Source of the DNA: Bacteroidia bacterium
GTDB taxonomy: Bacteria > Bacteroidota > Bacteroidia > Palsa-965
Direction: 5' to 3'
Assembly: GCA_023151315.1 (NCBI GenBank)
Contig: JAKLJE010000010.1
Coordinates: 1-64,000 of the forward strand
DNA: 64,000 nucleotides
Part shown: positions 34,938 through 44,382 of the stretch, in pieces
Layout: each line of letters starts with the position of its first letter
How positions within the stretch are numbered: position 1 is the stretch's first letter
The notes under the pieces: model-generated
The model's database searches: none
The model's input: the letters and a program-made list of their open reading frames with translations, nothing else
Told to the model about the DNA's origin: nothing
Position numbers and translations under genes: made by a program

Positions 34938-35171
34938 ATGGAAAAACACCACGACATTTTGCACGAATTCCCTGAGTTCAAGGAGAAGATTACAGCACTG
35001 AAAACCTCTGATGCTCATTTCAGAAAGTTATTTGACGAATACCATGAGTTGGATCACGCTGTACACAGAGCGGAGACAAACACCGAACCCACCACAGATG
35101 TTCATTTGAATGAATTGCGATTGAAACGTGTGCAGTTGAAGGATCAGATCTACAACATGCTGAAGTCGTAA
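34938..35171 (+). CDS. YdcH/DUF465 family protein, 77 aa
   Basis: Short helical protein of the YdcH family (HDILHEFPEFKEKITALKTS, FRKLFDEYHELDHAVHR, ELRLKRVQLKDQIY). The start at 34938 (MEKHH) matches the family's usual N-terminus better than the upstream ATG at 34908. Coiled-coil hairpin; function unknown. It is single and followed by a hairpin with a T-rich tail. Confidence 0.85.
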   Translation: MEKHHDILHEFPEFKEKITALKTSDAHFRKLFDEYHELDHAVHRAETNTEPTTDVHLNELRLKRVQLKDQIYNMLKS

Positions 35172-35193
35172 TTCACGCAACACACAGATATAG

Positions 35194-35229
35194 AAACACA
35201 GTTCTTCTCATTGCAGAGGAACTGTGTTT
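35194..35229 (+). terminator. Terminator after YdcH gene
   Basis: AAACACAGTTC and GAACTGTGTTT form an 11-bp stem. The downstream sequence TTATTGTTTT is T-rich. Confidence 0.7.
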
Positions 35230-35263
35230 ATTGTTTTATGTGTGAGTGCGTTTAATGCGCGTA

Positions 35264-35301
35264 AATAAAAAAGCGCCCGTTGTGCGGACGCTTCTTTTTA
35301 A
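35264..35301 (-). terminator. Terminator for siaB-siaC
   Basis: On the minus strand AAGCGTCCG and CGGGCGCTT pair with one bulge, followed by a T-run. It lies 18 bases after the SiaC-like stop. Confidence 0.75.
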
Positions 35302-35318
35302 AATCAATGCAGACAGGC

Positions 35319-35699
35319 TTACTCAGCAACTTCCACCATCTTAAATGGCACATTGATAATTGCCTGATAATCTTCTCCTGCTTCCAGCATATCCTCATCG
35401 TCCTGCTCGTAATACCAGTTGATCACGATAGCAGATCCGCCTTTGTGGATTGCTTCAAGTTTCTTGAACACATCCAGAATACACTTGGATGAGCTGGTGT
35501 TGAAGTATTCCAGCTGTATGTTCACGTTCGTATTCGCCTGCGGCTTTGCGGCATATTTTTCCAGGTGCTCGACCAATGGTTTATAGAATTCAATCGAGTT
35601 TTCTGGAATCGATCTTCCGCGTATTTCCAAATGACCTGAAGCCATATCAAAACTGATAGTTGGCGTTTTCGGTGTTCCTTCTATTACGATGCGTTCCAT
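35319..35699 (-). CDS. siaC: SiaC family regulatory phosphoprotein (DUF1987)
   Basis: 126-aa STAS-like phosphoprotein switch. Thr68 lies in QLEYFNTSSSKC, the position of the phospho-Thr in the well-studied Pseudomonas SiaC. The phosphorylation state, set by a SiaB kinase and a SiaA phosphatase, controls which partner it binds (in Pseudomonas, a diguanylate cyclase). It lies 24 bases after the SiaB-like gene on the same strand. The downstream effector is not visible in this window. Confidence 0.9.
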   Translation of the reverse strand: MERIVIEGTPKTPTISFDMASGHLEIRGRSIPENSIEFYKPLVEHLEKYAAKPQANTNVNIQLEYFNTSSSKCILDVFKKLEAIHKGGSAIVINWYYEQDDEDMLEAGEDYQAIINVPFKMVEVAE

Positions 35700-35723
35700 A
35701 GTGCGTATCTCTTATGGTGTGTG

Positions 35724-36293
35724 TTATTGTGCAATTTTAATGTTCAGGCTGAAGAATGAATAAATATCATCTACAGGCATGAAATGGTAATTCAGTTTCT
35801 GACCGGTTTTGCGCGCGATATCGATCATTCCTAATCCGCCGCCACCTTTCTCAGACATTTCACCGTTATTCAGAACGGCTTTATAATAATCCTTCAGCTC
35901 TTCTTTTGTCAGTTTGTTGATTTCATCAAGACGTTTCTTGAGTCCTTCCACATTCTGTGTGAGAATATAATTGCCGGTAATAATGTTGTACTGATTATCA
36001 AGTTTGCCGATCATGAAGATAGCAGAGCGTATATTCTCTCCGTCAACACCCGAAGAAGCGCCATTAAGCGATTTCGGAATTTCATCCATGTGATGGTAAA
36101 GATTCTGAAGACACTCCACCAATACGTTGTAAACCTTCTTCTTGATCTTTGGTTCTTCCTGCATGGTATCCAACTTGGACTCCATTATCTGAAGAATAGA
36201 TGTGAGCAATTCGGAGGTAATATCACCCTTGAATGAAAGCATAATATTATTACGCTCCATTTTGTCATAAAAGTCGTAGATGTCGACCATCAT
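35724..36293 (-). CDS. siaB: SiaB family protein kinase
   Basis: 189-aa kinase related to the anti-sigma-type GHKL fold, with VECLQNLYHHMDE (Asn-box-like) and GGGGLGMIDIARKTG (glycine-rich nucleotide lid). By homology it phosphorylates the SiaC Thr. The first gene of a siaBC operon. A SiaA-type phosphatase is not adjacent: the nearest SpoIIE-type genes are the broken 37.3-40.6 kb gene upstream on the same strand and a complete gene at 56.9 kb. Confidence 0.85.
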   Translation of the reverse strand: MMVDIYDFYDKMERNNIMLSFKGDITSELLTSILQIMESKLDTMQEEPKIKKKVYNVLVECLQNLYHHMDEIPKSLNGASSGVDGENIRSAIFMIGKLDNQYNIITGNYILTQNVEGLKKRLDEINKLTKEELKDYYKAVLNNGEMSEKGGGGLGMIDIARKTGQKLNYHFMPVDDIYSFFSLNIKIAQ

Positions 36294-36390
36294 AAAACTT
36301 AGGCTCTCCGGATTGGTTTTAGCAAATATAACGGGATTTTGGTAAAAACAAACACGCGGGCAAAGGCGCGTCCATTATTCTACCAGGACT

Positions 36391-36427
36391 CAAAAAGAAG
36401 GCGGAAAAGTGATCTTTCCCGCCTTTC
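36391..36427 (-). terminator. Terminator after the 36432 lipoprotein gene
   Basis: AAGGCGGAAAAG and CTTTCCCGCCTT pair, followed on the minus strand by CTTCTTTTTG. Confidence 0.75.
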
Positions 36428-36431
36428 AGTC

Positions 36432-37247
36432 CTATTGCATCGTGAATTCAAATGTGTTGCCCTCGATCATTATAGTGCCGCGATTGTCGCATCCACCATT
36501 ACCGAAGTCAATAGTTCTTGTTGGTTTGCCTTCAGGTTCAAGTTCAACCGTTCCCTGAGTGATCCAGGAACAGCTTAAATCACGTACCAAAGGATTAGTA
36601 ATTGTAGCATTGAATGTATTTCCGTTACGGTCTGTTCCCGAGTTTGTGCCTGTAATGGTCACAATCTGGTTCGATTGAGAGCTCTGACTGCCGGATGTCC
36701 ATGTAATGGTTTTGTCCGTTGCCCAGAGAATTTCCCATGGAGCGGCTCCGCCTTTTGTGCAACGACCGTTGTTCAGCACGAAACGGAAAGTATTGCTGGC
36801 GTTTCTTGTAATTACCGCAGTTCCCTCATAGTGAATTGATCCCACGTGGAAACTGTCCAGTGTAATTGTCATAACACAACCTACCGAATCCCACGGAAGA
36901 CTGAATTCGATAAACATGCGACCTGAACGAACTTTTCCGTCAACCGGGTCAGTACAAGATGTTCCGTAGTCGATTGTCATTACAACCGGGAAAGAGTTCG
37001 CTGTATCAATAGAAATGAGCGGACAGCTCTGCACGTTAGGGTTGCCATACGGATCATTTCTTTGCACTCCGGGTTCATCAATTGCAATTTTATTTACTGT
37101 TGGTAAAACCCGCATGAACTCACCTTCGCAAAGGTTGTTGTCAGTAGCGGAAACTGTATCGGTATCTGCTACGTCATCTTTTTTACAGCTGACATACATT
37201 ACAGAGCCGGCAAAAATCAATGCTGCGGTTAGTGCAATTCGTTTCAT
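36432..37247 (-). CDS. Putative lipoprotein, 271 aa
   Basis: A signal peptide and lipobox end at Cys21 (YVSCKKDD). The mature part is beta-rich with Cys residues (NLCEGEF, SCPLIS, TSCTDPV, RDLSCSW, GCDNRG) and a YGTSCTDPVDGKVRSGRM segment. This resembles common Bacteroidota secreted lipoproteins of unknown function. It is monocistronic with its own terminator. Confidence 0.75.
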   Translation of the reverse strand: MKRIALTAALIFAGSVMYVSCKKDDVADTDTVSATDNNLCEGEFMRVLPTVNKIAIDEPGVQRNDPYGNPNVQSCPLISIDTANSFPVVMTIDYGTSCTDPVDGKVRSGRMFIEFSLPWDSVGCVMTITLDSFHVGSIHYEGTAVITRNASNTFRFVLNNGRCTKGGAAPWEILWATDKTITWTSGSQSSQSNQIVTITGTNSGTDRNGNTFNATITNPLVRDLSCSWITQGTVELEPEGKPTRTIDFGNGGCDNRGTIMIEGNTFEFTMQ

Positions 37248-37341
37248 GAATCTAGGTTTATTGTTTCTATTCGGACGTTACCAAGCCCGAAGGGTTTAAT
37301 GTTCAAAAATAGAAAATTCCGGCAATTGAGGCTTTAGCCCG

Positions 37342-37839
37342 TTATACGCGGATTCCGATCACTAATACGTCATCAACCTGCTGAAAGTTCTGTTTCCACC
37401 CGTCAAAATTCTGCTCAAGTCGGGATGCCTGTTCGTGAAGCGGTAAATGATGTGACTCGGCAAGCAACGTAAGTAATTGTTTTACCATGAATTTCTTGCC
37501 TTTAGGGCCGCCGAACTGATCCGCATATCCGTCTGAGAACATGTAAATCATATCACCGGGTTCGAGTAATATCTTATGCAGTGTGTATTTCGAAGTGGCA
37601 GGTGCGAGATTTCCGCCAATCGGGAAACGATCACTGTCGGTTTTTACCAGCACTCCTTTTCGAATCATTACTAATGGTCGCAGTGCGCCCGCAAAAAGCA
37701 TTTCTTTCGAATTCTCCTTGAACACACAAATTGCAATATCCATTCCGTCGCGTGAATCTTCTTCATGCTGACCTTGTTTCAGTGCGGTCATCACACCCAC
37801 ATTAAGTCGATTCAGAATTTCATCCCATGGCCGGTACAA
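37342..37839 (-). pseudogene. 3' part of a frame-shifted SpoIIE-type phosphatase gene
   Basis: 165 residues homologous to the C-terminal half of the SpoIIE/PP2C domain: DGMDIAICVF, SDGYADQFGGPKGKKFMV and QVDDVLVIGI all match the intact phosphatase at 56865-58652. It has no sensible start of its own; the frame simply picks up Tyr-Arg-Pro-Trp from the upstream gene read out of phase. Compared with the intact paralogue, about 25 residues between CTGHG and EILNRLN are missing at the junction near 37825. It is therefore the tail of the gene that starts at 40601. Confidence 0.85.
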
Positions 37840-40601
37840 TCAGCACAAACGAGAATCTTATGTCCGTCTTTTTCCGCGAACCAGTAGAAATCTCCGCTGA
37901 CAATATCTTTCGGGCGATAAACGATAAAACTTTCCGGGAAATGCCTGTAGATGTAATCCAGCTCCGGCAGAATAGCGTATTGAATCCGCTTCGCATATTG
38001 AATACTTGCAGTGATGTCCGCATTTTTCTGCGCCAATTCCTGTGTTCGTTCCGCAACACGCGCTTCAAGAACTCTGTTTTCTTTCTTAATAGCACTGGTA
38101 CGATAACGCGTAAATCCGATTACACCTCCAATAACAGTGATCACACACAGTGCGTAAAACCAATTGGTCTTCCACCATGGTGGTTGAATATGAATGGCTA
38201 ACGCAACACCTTCATTATTCCAGTTTCCGTTGCTGTCTGCACCACGAATACGTAAAATATAATCTCCACCAGGCAAGTTGGTATAACTGATAAAACGGTT
38301 TGTAGTTACCGGCGACCAATCATTGTCAAATCCTTCAAGTTTATACTGGTAGAGATTCTTTTCCGGATCAACAAAATCCAGAACTATTGCTTCGAATTGA
38401 AAGTAATTTTCACGCCATGTAACGGAGATACTTCGCTTTGAAAGAATGCTGGAGTCCAGTTTGATTTCCGTTCCGAATCTCTTGTACGAAGTGACAAAAA
38501 CAGGTGGGACATGTGTACTCGTTACAAGCTTCGTAGGATCAATAATGTTTAATCCTTTCTGACCACCGAAATACAAAATTCCCTTTTTGTTTTTTCCATA
38601 GGCACCCTGATTAAACTCCGAAGGTTGAACACCCGAGGCCGGTCCGAAGTTCAAAAACATTTCCTGATCACTTTTTGCATTCGGATTAAATCGACTTAAT
38701 CCTTTGTTATGACTCAGCCAAAGGAACCCTTGATTGTCAATTACAACTGCATAGATATTGTCACTTGGCAGCCCGTTGCGTTCATACCACGTGGTGAACT
38801 TTTCCGTCTTCGTATTGAATAAATTGAGTCCGTTCGCAGTGCCGATCCACATATTCCCGTTTGAATCTTCGGTAATGCAATACACAAGATCATTGGAAAT
38901 AGTTGAAGGATCTGAATCATCGTGACTGTAGGTCTTGAATGCACCGTTCTTGCTTCGTCTGCATAATCCTGCTCCACGTGTTCCAATCCACAGATTTCCT
39001 GCCTTATCAAAATATAAACTGAAAATTACATCCGCAGGAAGATCAGAATTGTCGCTGTCAAAACCCGTTAACGAATCTGTTTTCGGATCAATTCTGTAAA
39101 TGCCGGCACCGAATGTTCCGAACCAAATACTTCCATCAGAAGGATCCTCTGCAATGCAAAGTATCGTCCCGTTTTCCATTTTATCGTCAGGGTGATAATA
39201 TTTGGTCTCACCCGTTCTCGGATTGTAGCGGTTCAATCCTTCTCCGTAAGTACCTACCCAAATGGAACCGTCGCGTCCTTCTTTCAATGAAAGAATTCCG
39301 TTGTTCAATGCAGTAGACAATTCAGGATGCTGCGTGTATTGTCCGGTCTTCTGATTGAGTTCGCTTAATCCTCCGCCGTCAGTTCCTATCCATAAGTGTC
39401 CACGTGAATCTTCAAGTACACTGAGAATGGCACTGCTCTGCAATGTATTTTCTCCAACGCCGGGTCTTTCCGAACGTCGCAGGTGAGTGATGTTACTTGT
39501 TGAAGTGAAGTAAACCTGAACTCCTTTGCCGTTTGTTCCCACCCACATGTTACCATTACGATCACGGAAGATACATTTCGGTTGATGCGATGCAAATGCA
39601 TACGGATCACGGTCATTCGGTGTGTAATGTTCGAACTTACCGGAGGTTCTGTTGAACACATCCAGACTTGTTTCGTAAATAGCAAGCCATACTTTGTTCT
39701 CCGGACCTTCGCACATCGAGAAAATACGTGCTTCTGCCGGCATTGTGTAACTGCCATCGGGATATACCGGACGCTCTGCTTGGTGCGTTTTTAAATTAAA
39801 AACAAGAATTCCTCCTCCGTCGGTTCCAACCCACAAATGCTCCTTATCGTAAATGAACAATGAACGAATGAGATTGCATTGCGATTTACGACGCACATCA
39901 GTTGCAATTAGTGCCGGATATAGAATGGAAATCTGGCTGTCGGTGAGCATGTAGCTGAAGAATCTCCGCGTAACAGGATCGAAACTGCAAATTCCCTTCC
40001 CGTATGTGCCCAACCACATCAAACCGGATTCATCCTGTGTGATATCATAGATTTTATTTCCCGGTAAGGAGTAAGGATCATTCGGATTATTTAGAAAGCG
40101 GGTGAACTTTCCGGTTTTGCGATCGAAAAGGTTCAGTCCATCGTCAGTCCCGATCCACAGGTTGTTGTCGCGATCTTCAAATATCACGCGCACAGAATTG
40201 CTGCTGATAGTGCTGTTGTTTTTCGGGTCTGATGGATAATGTGTAAACCTTTCAGTAGTCGGATCAAACATGTCCAGACCGCTGCCATTTGTGCCGATCC
40301 AGATCATGCCCTGCTTGTCTTCGTATGTGGTGTAAATGAAATTATTGGACAAGGAATTAGAATCCTTCGGGTCGCGTTTGAAGATGCGGATATTGAATCC
40401 GTCATAGCGATTAAGTCCTTCCTGTGTTCCGAACCACATGAAGCCCATCCTGTCCTGCATAATGCAGTTCACTGTGGTCTGCGACAGTCCGTTCTCAGTG
40501 CTGATTTGGTTGAATTTGTAATCCTGAGCCGATATACGAATCACTGCAAAGAAGAGTAGGCAGCTTGCAAGAACTATTGCTTTAAATCGCGAAGGCATCA
40601 T
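37812..40601 (-). CDS. Two-component-propeller SpoIIE phosphatase, truncated by frameshift
   Basis: Signal peptide from the ATG at 40601 (ends RISAQ; the open frame goes 46 codons further up but without signal logic). About 14 propeller blades of the W-I-G-T-x-x-G-L type (to ~700), a Y_Y_Y domain, a transmembrane helix (~809-833), a coiled region and the start of a SpoIIE domain (GDFYWF, DCTGHG). The frame then ends after three odd residues. In the intact form it would be a ~1110-aa periplasmic sensor controlling a Ser/Thr phosphatase. As read here the catalytic domain lacks its central metal-binding region. siaB and siaC lie downstream on the same strand. Confidence 0.88.
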   Translation of the reverse strand: MMPSRFKAIVLASCLLFFAVIRISAQDYKFNQISTENGLSQTTVNCIMQDRMGFMWFGTQEGLNRYDGFNIRIFKRDPKDSNSLSNNFIYTTYEDKQGMIWIGTNGSGLDMFDPTTERFTHYPSDPKNNSTISSNSVRVIFEDRDNNLWIGTDDGLNLFDRKTGKFTRFLNNPNDPYSLPGNKIYDITQDESGLMWLGTYGKGICSFDPVTRRFFSYMLTDSQISILYPALIATDVRRKSQCNLIRSLFIYDKEHLWVGTDGGGILVFNLKTHQAERPVYPDGSYTMPAEARIFSMCEGPENKVWLAIYETSLDVFNRTSGKFEHYTPNDRDPYAFASHQPKCIFRDRNGNMWVGTNGKGVQVYFTSTSNITHLRRSERPGVGENTLQSSAILSVLEDSRGHLWIGTDGGGLSELNQKTGQYTQHPELSTALNNGILSLKEGRDGSIWVGTYGEGLNRYNPRTGETKYYHPDDKMENGTILCIAEDPSDGSIWFGTFGAGIYRIDPKTDSLTGFDSDNSDLPADVIFSLYFDKAGNLWIGTRGAGLCRRSKNGAFKTYSHDDSDPSTISNDLVYCITEDSNGNMWIGTANGLNLFNTKTEKFTTWYERNGLPSDNIYAVVIDNQGFLWLSHNKGLSRFNPNAKSDQEMFLNFGPASGVQPSEFNQGAYGKNKKGILYFGGQKGLNIIDPTKLVTSTHVPPVFVTSYKRFGTEIKLDSSILSKRSISVTWRENYFQFEAIVLDFVDPEKNLYQYKLEGFDNDWSPVTTNRFISYTNLPGGDYILRIRGADSNGNWNNEGVALAIHIQPPWWKTNWFYALCVITVIGGVIGFTRYRTSAIKKENRVLEARVAERTQELAQKNADITASIQYAKRIQYAILPELDYIYRHFPESFIVYRPKDIVSGDFYWFAEKDGHKILVCADCTGHGMKF

Positions 40602-40662
40602 AATACATGGTAAAAATAGCAATTCCCTGCAATGATTCAGTATTGAGGTTGCCTTGTTAAGT

Positions 40663-40670
40663 GTACCTTT
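40663..40670 (+). promoter_or_regulatory. -7 box TACCTTTG directly before methyltransferase start
   Basis: TACCTTTG matches the Bacteroidota TAnnTTTG element and ends about six bases before the ATG at 40677. If it is used, the mRNA would be nearly leaderless. A TTGAGG element about 20 bases upstream could serve as the -33 box. Confidence 0.4.
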
Positions 40671-40676
40671 GCGCCC

Positions 40677-41426
40677 ATGGTTAAGGGTACCGATAAATGC
40701 GAATGGTTTGAATCTTGGTTTGACAGCCACTATTATCATTTGCTATACTCCAACCGCAGCGAGGCTGAAGCCAGAGACGCCGTTATCAGAATGGCAGGAG
40801 TATTAAATCTGCCGGTTCATGCCAATGTGCTGGACCTTGCATGCGGTAAAGGCAGACACGCGGTAGTATTGGCGGAATTGGGCTTTAATGTTACGGGTGT
40901 TGATTTGTCTCCGCAAAGTATCAAAGCTGCATCTCAATCCGAATCGGAACATCTGCACTTTTATGTGCATGATATGCGACGTCCTGTTGCAGTTAATTAC
41001 TACGATGCTGTCTTTAATTTTTTTACAAGCTTCGGTTATTTCGATTCTCTACGTGACAACGTTCGCACATTAAACGCTGTAGCTTCTTCGCTTAAGAAAG
41101 ATGGAAGTTTTGTGCTTGACTACTTCAACTCGGAATTTGTAAGACGAAGCGTTGCTCAAAAACCTGAAGGCGAAAAAACTGCTGAAGGAATAAATTTCAA
41201 ATGGAAAAAGCGTATCGAAGGCGATTACTGTTTGAAGTCCATTACGGTTACTGATGGCGGATCAGTATTTCATTTTGAAGAACGCGTGCAGTTGTTTTCG
41301 GTGCCGCAGTTGCATTCTATGCTCGGAGAGAAATTTATCGTGAATAAAGTTTACGGCGGATATGATCTCCGTGATTTCAATGCGGAAGAATCTGATCGCA
41401 TGATTTTTTACTGTTCAAAGCGTTGA
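40677..41426 (+). CDS. Class I SAM-dependent methyltransferase
   Basis: 249 aa with the Rossmann SAM motif VLDLACGKGRH, the acidic VTGVDLSPQS turn and a third-strand YDAVFNFFTSFGYF. The family resembles small-molecule or tRNA-type methyltransferases, but the substrate cannot be assigned. The stop lies 8 bases before the ATG of the ZIP transporter gene, and a run of five closely spaced plus-strand genes follows. Confidence 0.85.
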   Translation: MVKGTDKCEWFESWFDSHYYHLLYSNRSEAEARDAVIRMAGVLNLPVHANVLDLACGKGRHAVVLAELGFNVTGVDLSPQSIKAASQSESEHLHFYVHDMRRPVAVNYYDAVFNFFTSFGYFDSLRDNVRTLNAVASSLKKDGSFVLDYFNSEFVRRSVAQKPEGEKTAEGINFKWKKRIEGDYCLKSITVTDGGSVFHFEERVQLFSVPQLHSMLGEKFIVNKVYGGYDLRDFNAEESDRMIFYCSKR

Positions 41427-41434
41427 TTGTTGGT

Positions 41435-42172
41435 ATGATAATTTACGGTCTCATAGCATTCATATCTGTATTTGGCAGCGGACTCCTTCTGTTGCTTGTG
41501 AAAATTCCGCGCAATCCTATGCGGATATTATTGTCGTTCAGCGGAGCTTTCCTATTTGCGATGAGCTTGCTTCATCTCGTTCCTGAATTATACGAGTCTG
41601 CAGGTGCAAAAGCGGGTATTTGGATTCTCGCCGGATTCCTGATTCAATTACTGCTCGAATATGTTTCAGAAGGAATTGAGCACGGTCACGTTCATCATCA
41701 CGGACATGATCATCACCACCATCATGGCGGAAAAATTCCCGCCGGCATTGTAATCGGATTGTGTCTGCATTCTTTGCTTGAAGGAATGCCGTTGGGTGTA
41801 CAGACGGAATCTGATGTTGTGTTCACTCCTTTCCTTACAGGAATTGTTTTGCATAATGTTCCGGTAGCCGTTGCATTCATGGGATTGTTACTTCACTACG
41901 GGAACTCAAAACTCAAGGCTGTAATCTGGCTTATCGTTTTCGCAGTAATGACTCCGCTGGGAATGATGATTGCTAATTTTGCTGGTTCGCAGTTAACCGG
42001 AAGCCTTGAACCTTATTTTGCAGTAGTAACAGGAATTGTTGTCGGAATCTTCCTTCACATTTCCACTACAATTTTGTTTGAAACAAGCGAGAATCATCGT
42101 TTCAACGCCATCAAATTCGTAACGATACTCGTGGGTATGCTTACCGCCTGGCTGGTTACTTCACATGCTTAG
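41435..42172 (+). CDS. ZIP family metal transporter
   Basis: Divalent metal (zinc-type) permease with eight predicted helices. A His-rich loop (about residues 81-95, HVHHHGHDHHHHHGG) lies after helix III, and metal-binding His/Glu residues fall in CLHSLLEGMPLG and GIVLHNVPVAVAF. Start chosen at the ATG (41435); an in-frame TTG at 41423 overlaps the previous stop. The direction of transport is probably import, which is inferred. Confidence 0.9.
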   Translation: MIIYGLIAFISVFGSGLLLLLVKIPRNPMRILLSFSGAFLFAMSLLHLVPELYESAGAKAGIWILAGFLIQLLLEYVSEGIEHGHVHHHGHDHHHHHGGKIPAGIVIGLCLHSLLEGMPLGVQTESDVVFTPFLTGIVLHNVPVAVAFMGLLLHYGNSKLKAVIWLIVFAVMTPLGMMIANFAGSQLTGSLEPYFAVVTGIVVGIFLHISTTILFETSENHRFNAIKFVTILVGMLTAWLVTSHA

Positions 42173-43373
42173 AAATTCAAAAATGGAAGAGAAAAACTCA
42201 GCGGAATTCAGAATGGTTGCGAAAACCATGCAAGGACTTGAAGAAGTTCTTGGTAAAGAACTGATCCGCATTGGTGCCAGAGATATTGAAGTACATAATC
42301 GCGCTGTAAGTTTTGTTGGGGATAAAGGAACCATGTACAAGGCGAATTTTCTACTTCGCACTGCATTGAGAATTCTAATGCCTGTAACAGAATTTGAAGC
42401 CAACAATGAACAGGAATTCTACAACGGCATAATGAACATCGATTGGTCGCAATGGATTGACGAAAAGAATACCATTGCCGTTGATTGTACATTGAATACT
42501 GAGCTTTTTCACCACAGTTTCTTCATGGCACAGAAGTGCAAAGATGCTGTTGCGGATCAGTTCAGAAACAAAACCGGAGAGCGACCTTCAGTTGATAAAG
42601 ATCAGCCGGATCTCAGAATCAATGTTCATATCACCCAGAACAAAGTCACAGTTGCTTTGGACAGTTCAGGAAGTTCTTTGCACAAGCGAGGCTATCGTCA
42701 CGATACAGGTCGCGCGCCTTTGAACGAAGTGCTTGCTGCCGGAATGATTCAATTGACCGGATGGGATGGCAGATTAAAACTCATTGATCCCATGTGCGGT
42801 TCGGCAACAATTCCAATTGAAGCAGCAATGTTCGCGGCTAATATTCCCGCAGGTTATTTTCGTGACTACTACGCGTTTTTGAAATGGAGGGATTTTGATA
42901 GTGATTTGTGGGAGAAAATCACAGAAGGCGCGATTAACCGAATCAATAACAATCCGGTGGAGATTTACGGAGTGGAGATATCTTCAAACACCTTGAAAAA
43001 AGGACGCGAGAACATTCGTAATGCAAAGGTTGAAGATCTCATCAAAACATTCTGCGCCGATTTCAATACATGGGATCCGCCTGCCGGAACAGGAATTGTG
43101 ATTATGAATCCTCCTTATGGAGAACGAATGGATAAAGATGATATTACAACGTTCTACAAAGCGATCGGTGACACACTGAAGAAAAAATACGCTGGTTATT
43201 CAGCGTGGATTCTGTCTTCCAATCCTGAAGGATTTAAAAGTGTCGGACTCAAACCTACACGCAGAATTCACTTGTACAACGGCCCTTTGGAATGTCGCTT
43301 TATGAAGTTTGAAATGTACGGCGGTTCAAAAAGAACTAAATTTCAGAATCCACAGCAAAAGGAACCATCATGA
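42165..43373 (+). CDS. THUMP-domain RNA methyltransferase (RlmL N-terminal type)
   Basis: An N-terminal THUMP-type RNA-binding region (residues ~12-175) is followed by a Rossmann methyltransferase with DPMCGSATIPIEAA and the catalytic NPPY motif (near 320, MNPPYGERM). This corresponds to the 23S rRNA m2G2445 half of RlmL. It overlaps the end of the ZIP gene by 8 bases and its stop overlaps pfkA by 4, so translation is coupled. Confidence 0.92.
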   Translation: MLRNSKMEEKNSAEFRMVAKTMQGLEEVLGKELIRIGARDIEVHNRAVSFVGDKGTMYKANFLLRTALRILMPVTEFEANNEQEFYNGIMNIDWSQWIDEKNTIAVDCTLNTELFHHSFFMAQKCKDAVADQFRNKTGERPSVDKDQPDLRINVHITQNKVTVALDSSGSSLHKRGYRHDTGRAPLNEVLAAGMIQLTGWDGRLKLIDPMCGSATIPIEAAMFAANIPAGYFRDYYAFLKWRDFDSDLWEKITEGAINRINNNPVEIYGVEISSNTLKKGRENIRNAKVEDLIKTFCADFNTWDPPAGTGIVIMNPPYGERMDKDDITTFYKAIGDTLKKKYAGYSAWILSSNPEGFKSVGLKPTRRIHLYNGPLECRFMKFEMYGGSKRTKFQNPQQKEPS

Positions 43374-44338
43374 AATCAATAGCGGTCTTTACTTCAGGAG
43401 GGGATTCTCCGGGAATGAATGCCTGTTTAAGGGCAGTAGTTCGCACAGCAGTTTATCACAAACTGGATGTTTACGGAATTCGATACGGTTATGATGGAAT
43501 GATCAATGGCGATTTCGTGAAGATGTCCGCATCGTCAGTTGCAAACATCATTCATCGTGGCGGCACAATTCTTAAGACAGCAAGGAGTAAAGAGTTCATG
43601 ACTCCGGAAGGAATGAAGAAGGCTGCAGAGCAACTGAATAAGCATTCTATTGAGGGAGTTATTGCAATCGGAGGCGATGGAACATTCAGAGGTGCTGTTG
43701 AATTCAGAAAGCATTGCAATATTCCTTTCATTGGTTGTCCCGGGACAATTGACAATGATTTGGCAGGAACCGATTATACAATTGGGTTTGATACTGCAAT
43801 CAATACGGCAGTTAACGCCATTGATAAAATTCGGGATACTGCTGAATCGCACAACCGGATTTTTGTTGTTGAAGTAATGGGACGCGATGCAGGTTTGATC
43901 GCATTGTACAGCGGACTTGGCGCAGGCGCAGAAGGAATTCTGATACCTGAAACAAAAAATGATCTTGAGGTGATTCTTGAGAAATTGAGCCGCTCGCGCA
44001 GCGACAAGAAATCAAAAATCATTGTTGTTTCAGAAGGAGACGAAGCCGGTGGAGCTTTTGCGGTATCTGAAAAAATTAAGGAAAATTTCCCTGGTGCGGA
44101 TGTACGTGTAAGTGTTCTGGGGCATATTCAACGCGGTGGATCACCATCATGCATGGAACGTGTAAATGCAGGCAGAATGGGTTTCGCAGCAGTTGACGCT
44201 CTGATGCAAGGCAGAAGTCATGAAATGATCGGAATTGTTAAAGGTTCCATCAGTTATACGCCGTTTGCAAATGCAGTTAAATTGCAGCCTGAACCTGATG
44301 CTGATTTTTTAAGAATGGGAAAAATCCTCTCCTCTTAA
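43370..44338 (+). CDS. pfkA: ATP-dependent 6-phosphofructokinase
   Basis: Commits fructose-6-phosphate to glycolysis. Family landmarks: FTSGGDSPGMNA (ATP loop), IGGDGTFRGA, PGTIDNDLAGTDYTIGFDTA (catalytic Asp in TIDND), EVMGRDAG and LGHIQRGGSPS. 322 aa is the standard bacterial length. Its ATG overlaps the stop of the upstream methyltransferase gene. Confidence 0.97.
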   Translation: MKSIAVFTSGGDSPGMNACLRAVVRTAVYHKLDVYGIRYGYDGMINGDFVKMSASSVANIIHRGGTILKTARSKEFMTPEGMKKAAEQLNKHSIEGVIAIGGDGTFRGAVEFRKHCNIPFIGCPGTIDNDLAGTDYTIGFDTAINTAVNAIDKIRDTAESHNRIFVVEVMGRDAGLIALYSGLGAGAEGILIPETKNDLEVILEKLSRSRSDKKSKIIVVSEGDEAGGAFAVSEKIKENFPGADVRVSVLGHIQRGGSPSCMERVNAGRMGFAAVDALMQGRSHEMIGIVKGSISYTPFANAVKLQPEPDADFLRMGKILSS

Positions 44339-44382
44339 AATATTATCGAGTTAAAACCGACAATACTTCAAAACGCCCAACC

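Noticed and set aside
37342-37839. A stand-alone small phosphatase gene
   Set aside because: It lacks the N-terminal half of the SpoIIE domain, and its apparent first residues come from the upstream gene read in another frame.
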